From Polynucleobacter sp. (GTDB taxonomy: Bacteria; Pseudomonadota; Gammaproteobacteria; Burkholderiales; Burkholderiaceae), in contig JAGVCB010000108.1 of the NCBI GenBank assembly GCA_020059445.1, forward strand, positions 1 to 6,012: a DNA stretch of 6,012 bases. Direction: 5' to 3'. Positions 1-5,330 of this stretch are shown in pieces. A model generated the notes under the pieces. It was not told the DNA's origin. It saw only the letters and a list, made by a program, of their open reading frames with translations, and did no database searches. A program made the translations under genes and the position numbers. Position 1 is the first letter of the stretch. The number at the start of each line of letters is the position of its first letter.

Positions 1-75
1 CATCATGATATGAACTTTGTGGCCATTGGGCGTTGCCCAACTGTAAATATCAATCATGCCTTGTTTCTTTGTCAT
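1..75 (-). CDS. Glutathione S-transferase, YfcG-like (N-terminal 25 codons, cut by the window edge)
   Basis: Only the 5' end of this gene lies in the window, and the frame is open to the left edge. The protein begins MTKKQGMIDIYSWATPNGHK and continues VHIMM. This matches the first beta strand and active-site turn of the thioredoxin-like domain of YfcG/YghU-type (Nu-class) glutathione S-transferases; E. coli YfcG starts MIDLYFAPTPNGHK. Counted from the internal Met at 57, the Thr and Asn of the TPNGHK motif fall at 9 and 11, as in YfcG, where they contact glutathione and support disulfide-reductase activity. The expected product is therefore a cytosolic glutathione-dependent thiol/disulfide oxidoreductase. 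I chose the start at 75 because AAAGGA lies 6 bases upstream. In-frame ATGs at 81 (too close to that site) and 57 (the YfcG-aligned start, with AAGG only 1 base away) are alternatives. The gene follows the aminotransferase after 53 AT-rich bases. The precise subfamily cannot be fixed from 25 residues. Confidence 0.8.
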   Translation of the reverse strand, partial: MTKKQGMIDIYSWATPNGHKVHIMM

Positions 76-81
76 CTTCAT

Positions 82-87
82 TCCTTT
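82..87 (-). promoter_or_regulatory. Shine-Dalgarno site that sets the GST start
   Basis: On the minus strand the sequence reads AAAGGA, then ATGAAG, then ATG at 75. The purine-rich core sits 6 bases from the ATG at 75 but directly abuts the ATG at 81, so 75 is the better start. It is the only clear Shine-Dalgarno site seen in front of any gene in this window. Confidence 0.6.
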
Positions 88-128
88 TGTATCAAACTTA
101 GACCTTGAATATTTAAATACTATATCTA

Positions 129-1337
129 TTAAATATTTTGAAGTCTTTTAAGAGCTTCAGCCAAGGTACTTTCTTTTTTAGCGAAACAGAATCTGATCAC
201 TCCTGATTCAACCGGTTCGCTGTAAAAAGCAGAAACCGGAATGGCTGCCACACCCACTTCTTTTGTTAACCACTGACAAAAATCAGAGCTGTTCAACTTG
301 GCTTGCGGAATACCCAGTTGCGTGTAATCAACGCACTGGAAATAAGTTCCAGGAGCGGGTAAAAGTTTGAACTTTGTTTTCTCCAAACCTTGGCGCATGT
401 AATTTCTTTTGGTCTGATAAAACTCAGCCAAATTCAGATAAGGATCAGGATTTTTTAAGTAATCAGCCAAGCCATATTGCACAGGGGTGTTGATGGTGAA
501 AACATTGAACTGATGAACTTTTCTAAATTCAGCGCTCAAGTGAGCTGGAGCAGCCACATAGCCCACTTTCCAGCCGGTGACATGATAAGTTTTACCAAAG
601 CTAGAAATGACAAAACTGCGCTCAGCTAATTCAGGATGGCGGGCCACACTTTGATGGTCTTTGCCATCGAACACCATGTGCTCATACACCTCATCACTAC
701 AAATCAAAATATCCGTTTCTCGAACCAAATCAGCCAAGCGATCAATATCGGCAGACTGCCACACCATCCCCGTTGGGTTATGAGGTGAGTTGATCATGAT
801 CATTTTGGTGCGAGGGGTGATGGCTTTTGCCATGGCATCCCATGGAATTTCATAGCCGGTGATGTCGCCAGCATCATTTCTCTTAACAATCAATTGCACC
901 GGTACTGCTGTACCACCCACTGTATCAATCGAAGGGATGTAAGAATCATAGACCGGCTCAATCACAATCACTTCATCACCAGGATTGATGGCACACGCAA
1001 TCACCGTGAAAATGCCTTGAGTGCCACCAGCGGTGATCGTGATCTCGGTGGCGGGGTCATAGTGATGACCGTATAAGGATTTTATTTTTTGACTGACCGC
1101 TTCGCGCAAGGGTGCAATGCCTGCCATTGGTGGGTATTGATTGTGGCCCGCACGCATGGCTTGATAAACAGCTTCTGGCAAGGCTGGGTCGCAATCAAAG
1201 TCTGGAAAACCTTGACCCAAGTTAATGGCTTGGTGCTCATTGGCAAGTGCAGACATCACTGTAAAAATAGTGGTGCCAACTTTTGGTAAGCGAGTAGGAA
1301 GCGATATTTGTCTCAAAGCAGTATTATTTAGATTCAT
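129..1337 (-). CDS. ybdL: Methionine aminotransferase, YbdL-like (PLP-dependent, class I/II)
   Basis: This 402-residue fold-type I, PLP-dependent aminotransferase closely resembles E. coli YbdL (386 aa), which transfers the amino group of methionine, and also of aromatic amino acids and histidine, to 2-oxo acids in the cytosol. Shared stretches include LPKVGTTIFTVMSALA (about 17-32), INLGQGFPDFD (38-48), SSFGKTYHVTGWKVGY (245-260) and IRFCFAKKESTL (381-392). Visible catalytic positions are the cofactor-contacting AGGTQG (103-108), Asn187 in NSPHNPTG, Asp215 and Tyr218 in SDEVYEH, the Schiff-base Lys249, and the substrate-carboxylate Arg382. The gene is intact and of normal length. The start gives 17 residues before the conserved LPKVGTTIF, against 12 in YbdL, and no Shine-Dalgarno site precedes it; a TTG at codon 8 is a weaker alternative. 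It diverges from yaaA with 19 bp between start codons, and the GST follows on the same strand. Glutamine transaminase K / kynurenine aminotransferase activity is possible, because that subgroup is close. Confidence 0.93.
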   Translation of the reverse strand: MNLNNTALRQISLPTRLPKVGTTIFTVMSALANEHQAINLGQGFPDFDCDPALPEAVYQAMRAGHNQYPPMAGIAPLREAVSQKIKSLYGHHYDPATEITITAGGTQGIFTVIACAINPGDEVIVIEPVYDSYIPSIDTVGGTAVPVQLIVKRNDAGDITGYEIPWDAMAKAITPRTKMIMINSPHNPTGMVWQSADIDRLADLVRETDILICSDEVYEHMVFDGKDHQSVARHPELAERSFVISSFGKTYHVTGWKVGYVAAPAHLSAEFRKVHQFNVFTINTPVQYGLADYLKNPDPYLNLAEFYQTKRNYMRQGLEKTKFKLLPAPGTYFQCVDYTQLGIPQAKLNSSDFCQWLTKEVGVAAIPVSAFYSEPVESGVIRFCFAKKESTLAEALKRLQNI

Positions 1338-1352
1338 TTAATTTGAATATTC
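1332..1352. promoter_or_regulatory. Possible operator dyad between divergent aminotransferase and yaaA genes
   Basis: The 19 bp between the two start codons, plus the aminotransferase start codon itself, hold an inverted repeat ATTCA-N7-TGAAT (1332-1348). A perfect 8-bp palindrome GAATATTC (1345-1352) overlaps it. The dyad is centred near the midpoint and could let one regulator control both genes. The half-sites are short and AT-rich, so chance is a real alternative. No OxyR-like four-part ATAG/CTAT pattern is present in this gap. Any sigma-70 promoters for the two genes must lie partly inside the opposite gene. Confidence 0.2.
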
Positions 1353-1356
1353 TGCC

Positions 1357-2130
1357 ATGTTGATCGTACTTTCGCCCGCAAAAAGTTTGGACTATGACAC
1401 GCCGCCTTCGACGGACAAGCATACCTTGCCTATTTTTATCAATGAATCAGCCAAATTAGTAGCAGATTTAAAGAAACTGTCTTTGCAAGAAGTTGCTGAA
1501 TTGATGGACTTATCTGACAAATTGGCCGCTTTGAACGTCGCTCGTTTTGGTGAATGGTCTAAAAAGTTCACAGCTAAAAACAGCAAACAAGCTATTTTGG
1601 CTTTCAATGGGGATGTGTACGAAGGTCTTGATGCCGCATCCTTGAACGCCAAGGCTCTGGACTATACCCAAGAGCACGTCAGAGTGCTTTCTGGTCTCTA
1701 TGGTGTTTTAAAGCCTTTGGATTTGATGCAGCCATATCGTTTAGAAATGGGTACTTCATTCAAAAACACTGTTGGCAAAGATCTCTATGCTTTTTGGGGT
1801 GACAAAATCACCTTGGCTTTAAAAGAAGAGCTGGAAAAACAAAAATCTAAAACTTTGATCAACTTGGCTTCGGATGAATACTTTAAATCGGTTAAAGCTG
1901 ATAAGTTAGGTTTTCCGATTGTGGCTCCTGTTTTTCAGGATGAAAAAGCTGGCAAATATAAAATTGTTTCTTTCTATGCCAAGCGCGCAAGGGGTCTGAT
2001 GACTCGTTACATCGTGGATAACAAAATTGATAAAGCAGCTGACTTAAAAGACTTTGACTACGAAGGTTATAAGTTTGCCCCTAAAGAAAGCACTGATGCA
2101 AAACCTGTGTTCCGAAGAAAAGAGCAGTGA
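1357..2130 (+). CDS. yaaA: Peroxide stress protein YaaA (DUF328/UPF0246 family)
   Basis: At 257 residues this is almost the same length as E. coli YaaA (258 aa), and it carries the family signatures end to end: [13 protein letters not shown] at the start, [11 protein letters not shown] (81-91), [19 protein letters not shown] (110-128), [10 protein letters not shown] (143-152), INLASDEYF (168-176), [14 protein letters not shown] (205-218) and FDYEGYKF (233-240). In E. coli, YaaA is induced by OxyR during hydrogen peroxide stress and lowers damage by limiting intracellular unincorporated iron; the family has also been reported to bind DNA. It is a soluble cytosolic protein with no signal peptide or membrane segment. 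The start is fixed by the conserved N-terminus, although no Shine-Dalgarno sequence precedes it. The SOUL-family gene begins 5 bp after its stop, which suggests co-transcription. OxyR control here is an inference from the family and is not visible in the sequence. Confidence 0.95.
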   Translation: MLIVLSPAKSLDYDTPPSTDKHTLPIFINESAKLVADLKKLSLQEVAELMDLSDKLAALNVARFGEWSKKFTAKNSKQAILAFNGDVYEGLDAASLNAKALDYTQEHVRVLSGLYGVLKPLDLMQPYRLEMGTSFKNTVGKDLYAFWGDKITLALKEELEKQKSKTLINLASDEYFKSVKADKLGFPIVAPVFQDEKAGKYKIVSFYAKRARGLMTRYIVDNKIDKAADLKDFDYEGYKFAPKESTDAKPVFRRKEQ

Positions 2131-2135
2131 TCTGA

Positions 2136-2780
2136 ATGTTAATAAAGCAAGCATCGAAGTTATTTCTGGGCTTTGCGGCCCTAGCTGTGTTCATGGGTGG
2201 TGCTATGGCCAATGAAGAGCCACGTTATGAAGTCATCAAAAAAGAAGAGGACTTTGAGGTTCGCCGTTATCAGCCCATGATCATTGCGGAAGTATTGGTC
2301 ACTGGCACCTTGAGTGAAGCATCCAATAAAGGGTTTCGTCAGATAGCTGACTTCATCTTTGGTAACAATGAAGATCCAGTGAAGAAGCAGTCAGAAAAAA
2401 TTGCCATGACGGCACCTGTGACCATGGAAGCAGACACATCCTCAAAGATTGCTATGACGGCGCCAGTCACCATGGAGGGCAGTGCTGGTGCATGGAAGAT
2501 GGCCTTTGTCATGCCGAGCAAGTTCACGATGGACACTTTGCCAAAACCTAAAAACCCAAATGTCACCATCAAACAGATGCCTGCGCAGCAATTGGCAGTT
2601 GTGACCTTCAGTGGCTGGGTAGATGAGGAGAAGTTGGCTGCACAAACGACTCGTTTGAACGAGTGGATAGCTAAAAATGGCTTAAAGAGCTCTGGCTCAG
2701 TACAACTCTCACGTTACAACCCACCATGGACCCTGCCATTCTGGCGACGCAATGAAATTTGGGTGAAGTTGGATAATTGA
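2136..2780 (+). CDS. Exported SOUL-family heme-binding-like protein
   Basis: This 214-residue protein has a typical Sec signal peptide: a basic start (MLIKQASK), a hydrophobic core (about 9-22) and AMA at 23-25, so cleavage is predicted before Asn26. The mature protein is expected in the periplasm. It shows SOUL/HEBP hallmarks: YEVIKKEEDFEVRRY (31-45), GFRQIADFIFG (67-77), KIAMTAPV, MAFVMPSKFTMDTLPKP (122-138), VVTFSGW (155-161) and a C-terminal LSRYNPPWTLPFWRRNEIW. Animal SOUL proteins bind heme; the role of bacterial members is not established, so heme binding here is an inference. The motif KIAMTAPVTME occurs twice (88-98 and 104-114). No Cys lipobox is present. The start lies 5 bp after the yaaA stop; AAAGAG about 11 bases upstream is a weak ribosome site. 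It converges on the StbD-like antitoxin gene. Confidence 0.88.
   Translation: MLIKQASKLFLGFAALAVFMGGAMANEEPRYEVIKKEEDFEVRRYQPMIIAEVLVTGTLSEASNKGFRQIADFIFGNNEDPVKKQSEKIAMTAPVTMEADTSSKIAMTAPVTMEGSAGAWKMAFVMPSKFTMDTLPKPKNPNVTIKQMPAQQLAVVTFSGWVDEEKLAAQTTRLNEWIAKNGLKSSGSVQLSRYNPPWTLPFWRRNEIWVKLDN
2397..2477 (+). repeat. Direct repeat inside the SOUL gene (33 bp units, 48 bp period)
   Basis: Units at 2397-2429 and 2445-2477 both encode KIAMTAPVTME, separated by five codons encoding ADTSS. The amino acids are identical (11/11) while six of 33 bases differ, all at silent third positions (AAA/AAG, GCC/GCT, GCA/GCG, CCT/CCA, GTG/GTC, GAA/GAG). The copies are therefore not recent; both motifs have been held by selection. 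From memory, bacterial SOUL proteins often carry this motif twice, so this is probably a family trait. Confidence 0.9.
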
Positions 2781-2808
2781 TCTAGGTTTTTACGGCTACG
2801 AACTCTAC

Positions 2809-3042
2809 TCAAAGAGTGCTTAAATCAACCTGAACTCTTTTGCCCTGCAATCGGCTTTTTGCCAGCTCATTAAGGTCAATGTCGTCCAGTCTCTCCAGAA
2901 GAGACTCGTAACTGTTTGCTGACAAAATATACGCAACAGGTTTTTTAGAGTTATAAATGGCAACTGGGGATGACCGTAATTGTTCAATGATGTCGTTAAG
3001 GTTCTTGCGTAAATTTGAAATACTGATTTTTGAATGTTTCAT
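2809..3042 (-). CDS. StbD-like type II antitoxin (Phd/YefM superfamily), with no toxin beside it
   Basis: This 77-residue protein has the Phd/YefM layout. An N-terminal DNA-binding half opens with a short strand and helix (ISISNLRKNLNDIIEQL, 6-22), followed by the conserved PVAIYNSKKPVAYILSANSYESLLERLDD (26-54). A charged C-terminal tail (about 55-77, ending GKRVQVDLSTL) would normally wrap and block a RelE-type toxin. The LERLDDIDLNEL segment and the VxVxL-like tail resemble StbD more than Phd. In stbDE modules the toxin gene follows at once, but here only 28 bp remain before the convergent SOUL gene, so no toxin is present downstream. The upstream neighbour, 8 bp away, is the DUF2863 gene, which does not resemble a toxin. 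No Shine-Dalgarno site precedes the ATG, so expression may depend on upstream transcription or coupling. It could be a relic of a lost module, a stand-alone transcriptional regulator, or an antitoxin acting on a toxin elsewhere. Confidence 0.85.
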   Translation of the reverse strand: MKHSKISISNLRKNLNDIIEQLRSSPVAIYNSKKPVAYILSANSYESLLERLDDIDLNELAKSRLQGKRVQVDLSTL

Positions 3043-3050
3043 AGATATGT

Positions 3051-4262
3051 TTAGTGAAACAACGGTTGTTGACTCGGTGTGTCATCTGGCATTTCAGCAT
3101 GAACAATTTCACCGGCGCGATCGACGAACATTGGCACGCCACAATCCTCACAAACCTCTAGGCTGAATAACTCAGCATGCCTGAATTGATCTTCAACCCC
3201 TGAGTTTTTGATCGTGTCATAAATTTCTCGGATTGGGCTGTCTTCAATCGATATGTCATTGATTGAATCATTGGCAACAGTCTCTCTGTCATACAAAGGC
3301 CAAACCACGCCGTAAAGGATTTCTTTAGAACCTTTGAGAGCAAAAGAAATTCTGTATTCATCGCATTGCTCATCACCGAATCCTGCAATGATGCAAGACA
3401 AGCCCGCAGGTTCAACGCTTAACATCGACTCAAGATAATTGACCGCTGCCAAAATACTCAAAGGTCTGATCTTGCGATCTGCTTCACGACAGTTTGTGAA
3501 ATAAGCCTCTGGTAAAGATAATTCAAATTCGCAGCCGGGCATGATTGCTGCGATGGTGTCTTGCATACCTGTTTGCCAATTCTGCAAACAAACACTGCGC
3601 TCTTGGCGTCGAGGGGTATCCTCTTGCCATCTAAAAATAGGAGTCCCTGATGGAGCTGCAACAGCACCAACGATATAACGTGGGTCGGCTAAAACCGGAA
3701 TCGTTTCAGGCATGTCACGCAACTCTAATTTGATTTCTCCGGCGTTGACGGCAGCCGAAGCTAATTTTTCGAGTAGTAGGCGCGTTTGGCAATGTGAGTG
3801 GGGCATTTGATCGATGCTGTATAGCCAAGGCACTAATGCAATCAAAGCATCCTGAGCCACAATCTGATCATGCAATAAATTGCCTGTTGCGGTGATTGAT
3901 TCTGAGCTTAGCTTGCCTGATGGAATGCTGTAGCGAGTTCTTGCGATGATTGGGATCGCAATCAACACCACATCCCAATTCTTACCATCATGTTCTAAAG
4001 TCAAAGACTCAGCCAAGGTTTCAGCATTTTCAGCCAAAGAGTCAAAAGCGATTGGATTGATTTTCAGTGTTTGATCTAGAGCGCTCTCAATTGCGTTTTG
4101 ATTTTGCGCATGCAACAAACGCAACAAGCGATCCATTAATTTGGTTTCCCAAAAAATATCTTCCACCCGACTACCCGAGGCGGCCAATGACAAAGCATCT
4201 GACACCAAGCGTTCCGCTTCAGGAGACATGCGTGAGGAATTTTTGGGGCGGTAACTAGACAT
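3051..4262 (-). CDS. DUF2863 family protein, function unknown
   Basis: This 403-residue protein matches what I recall of DUF2863, a family of about 400 aa largely confined to Burkholderiales. The recognisable N-terminus is YRPKNSSRMSPEAERLV (4-20), followed by LAASGSRVEDIFWE. It looks soluble and cytosolic, with no signal peptide or membrane helix. The N-terminal third (about 13-90) appears helical and alpha-solenoid-like; the rest is mixed alpha/beta. Eight cysteines are present, two of them in a C-terminal CEDCG motif (Cys371, Cys374) followed by His388 in VHAEMPDD, which could form part of a metal site. No catalytic signature is evident and I assign no function. It lies 67 bp after the lyase gene on the same strand, and the antitoxin follows after 8 bp. 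The ATG has no Shine-Dalgarno site. A minus-strand TAGAAT (4269-4274) sits where a -10 box would give a leaderless or near-leaderless transcript, with only a weak TTGCGC at 19 bp spacing as -35. Confidence 0.82.
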   Translation of the reverse strand: MSSYRPKNSSRMSPEAERLVSDALSLAASGSRVEDIFWETKLMDRLLRLLHAQNQNAIESALDQTLKINPIAFDSLAENAETLAESLTLEHDGKNWDVVLIAIPIIARTRYSIPSGKLSSESITATGNLLHDQIVAQDALIALVPWLYSIDQMPHSHCQTRLLLEKLASAAVNAGEIKLELRDMPETIPVLADPRYIVGAVAAPSGTPIFRWQEDTPRRQERSVCLQNWQTGMQDTIAAIMPGCEFELSLPEAYFTNCREADRKIRPLSILAAVNYLESMLSVEPAGLSCIIAGFGDEQCDEYRISFALKGSKEILYGVVWPLYDRETVANDSINDISIEDSPIREIYDTIKNSGVEDQFRHAELFSLEVCEDCGVPMFVDRAGEIVHAEMPDDTPSQQPLFH

Positions 4263-4268
4263 AAAGAC

Positions 4269-4299
4269 ATTCTAAGCAAAACAAAGCTCGTTGGCGCAA
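4269..4299 (-). promoter_or_regulatory. Weak candidate promoter for the DUF2863 gene
   Basis: On the minus strand the 67-bp gap between the lyase and DUF2863 genes contains TAGAAT (5/6 to the sigma-70 -10) and, 19 bp upstream, TTGCGC (4/6 to the -35). The -10 ends 6 bp before the A of the start codon, so transcription would start at or next to it. Spacing and -35 match are poor, so this is tentative. The rest of the gap has an A7 run and no convincing terminator for the lyase gene. Confidence 0.2.
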
Positions 4300-4329
4300 A
4301 CCTTACAACTATATTTTTTTATCTAAGTC

Positions 4330-5301
4330 TTAGAGTAACTGCTCTGCTTTGGCTGGAATGGCGTGTCCAGTTAAATGAGCTTTTTGCAAAATAGTCCAAA
4401 AATACCTATAGCTAGCTCGATCATGAAGTTTGCCTTCATGTTGGATTGGCCCCCATTGGGCTGCTTGAGCTGCTAGCAGAATTGAGCAGGCCTCTTCAAT
4501 CTCACTGGTGGAAGGCGATAAGGTCTTCACGATCACAGGAATTTGTTTGGGATGAATACTCCATTTGCGTATGAAGCCAAATTCATTTTTGGCGCGCAAG
4601 GTATCAGACTCAATGATGGCAAGATCATTGATGTTGGTGCAGACATTATGAGAAGCTACTTTGCCGTGTGCATGGCAGGCTGCAGAAATCTCCAACATCG
4701 CACGTGCGACCAATGGATGATCAAATTGATCACGATCCATGGCGGTCCCAGGAATGGCACCATGATGAGCTGACACAAAATCCATCAAACCAAAACTCAA
4801 AGACTCGACTTGTTCTAAAGCAGCAATCTCATGCACTTCGTGCAAAGCACCATGAGTTTCAATCAACACATGAATTGGAATCACTCGGCCAATATTGGCG
4901 GTTTTAGCGACATGATTGATTTCATCAATGATGGTTTGCGTTTGCTCAGATGAAACCACTTTAGGAATCATCACGAAGGCGATTTTTTTGCCAGCTTGCT
5001 TGATCAGTGTTGCGATATCCGATTTCCAGCAAGGATGACTTGGATCATGGATTCTGACCCCAACGCGGTTGAAACGATTATCTGAACTTAAAAGAATCTC
5101 GGCAACAAGTTGAGCATGTTCTGCTTCTTTGCCAACGGGTGCGCCATCTTCGCAATCAAAGGTGATATCAAAGACTGGACCTAGTTCTGCTTGCAAGGCC
5201 AAGGCCTTGCGCATACGAACATCCGTGCCTGCGTAGTGATCACAAACAGGTAAGGCCCTCGGAAGGGCCTCACCTTGGAACAACACTTGACTAGGTTGCA
5301 T
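4330..5301 (-). CDS. CoA-ester lyase, HpcH/HpaI aldolase – CitE-like family
   Basis: This 323-residue TIM-barrel protein belongs to the HpcH/HpaI aldolase / citrate lyase beta-subunit family, which cleaves or forms C-C bonds in CoA esters such as malyl-CoA, beta-methylmalyl-CoA and citramalyl-CoA with a divalent metal. Expected landmarks are present: FDCEDGAPVGKE (48-59), equivalent to the DLEDAV motif of CitE; Arg83 in VGVRIHD; metal-binding Glu148 in HVLIETHGAL and Asp174 in SFGLMDF; and the late KWSIHPKQI (246-254). The length fits stand-alone malyl/methylmalyl-CoA lyases (about 300-350 aa) better than CitE of citrate lyase (about 290 aa). The substrate is not readable from sequence. The gene starts 15 bp after the mdh stop on the same strand, which implies an operon; malate metabolism as context would fit malyl-CoA or citramalyl-CoA chemistry. 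No Shine-Dalgarno site precedes the ATG, and a hairpin fills the gap, so translation may be coupled to mdh. Confidence 0.88.
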   Translation of the reverse strand: MQPSQVLFQGEALPRALPVCDHYAGTDVRMRKALALQAELGPVFDITFDCEDGAPVGKEAEHAQLVAEILLSSDNRFNRVGVRIHDPSHPCWKSDIATLIKQAGKKIAFVMIPKVVSSEQTQTIIDEINHVAKTANIGRVIPIHVLIETHGALHEVHEIAALEQVESLSFGLMDFVSAHHGAIPGTAMDRDQFDHPLVARAMLEISAACHAHGKVASHNVCTNINDLAIIESDTLRAKNEFGFIRKWSIHPKQIPVIVKTLSPSTSEIEEACSILLAAQAAQWGPIQHEGKLHDRASYRYFWTILQKAHLTGHAIPAKAEQLL

Positions 5302-5307
5302 GACTTG

Positions 5308-5330
5308 AGCGTTTGCTTAGAGCAAATGCT
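5308..5330 (-). other. Imperfect hairpin spanning the mdh stop codon
   Basis: On the minus (mRNA) strand AGCATTTGCT and AGCAAACGCT flank a CTA loop. This gives a 10-position stem with nine Watson-Crick pairs and one A·C mismatch. The stem covers the last mdh codons, the TAA stop and most of the 15-bp gap to the lyase start. It is not followed by a U-tract (next bases CAAGTCATG), so it is not an intrinsic terminator. It could act in mRNA processing, 3'-end stability or translational coupling, or be coincidental. Confidence 0.4.

Noticed and set aside
110..137. AT-rich stretch with palindrome TATTTAAATA between the aminotransferase and GST genes, considered as promoter or terminator.
   Set aside because: A minus-strand TATAGT resembles a -10 box, but I found no acceptable -35 at normal spacing and no GC-rich stem for a terminator. 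It may still hold a promoter, but I cannot support one.
894..1289. Two plus-strand open frames of 60 and 66 codons.
   Set aside because: They lie antisense within the strongly supported aminotransferase gene and show no recognisable protein features.
2339..2645. Minus-strand frames antisense to the SOUL gene.
   Set aside because: They are shadows of the real gene; the repeated MVTGAV-like segments simply mirror the duplicated KIAMTAPVTME coding repeat.
2802..2817. Short inverted repeat ACTCT-N6-AGAGT at the end of the antitoxin gene.
   Set aside because: The 5-bp stem is weak, has no adjacent U-tract on either strand, and overlaps the antitoxin stop codon.
4322..4334. Palindrome TCTAAG-T-CTTAGA at the lyase stop codon, considered as a terminator.
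   Set aside because: The loop is a single base, and on the transcribed strand the following run is A-rich (AAAAAAA), not U-rich, so it cannot be an intrinsic terminator.
4718..4732. 15-bp near-perfect palindrome TGATCAAATTGATCA, with an overlapping TTGAT-N4-ATCCA that resembles an FNR box.
   Set aside because: It lies deep inside the CoA-ester lyase coding sequence (residues around DRDQFDH), far from any start. The codons explain it, and there is no promoter context.
4543..4907. Plus-strand frames of 76 and 79 codons opposite the lyase gene.
   Set aside because: They are antisense to a well-supported enzyme gene and their translations have no family resemblance.
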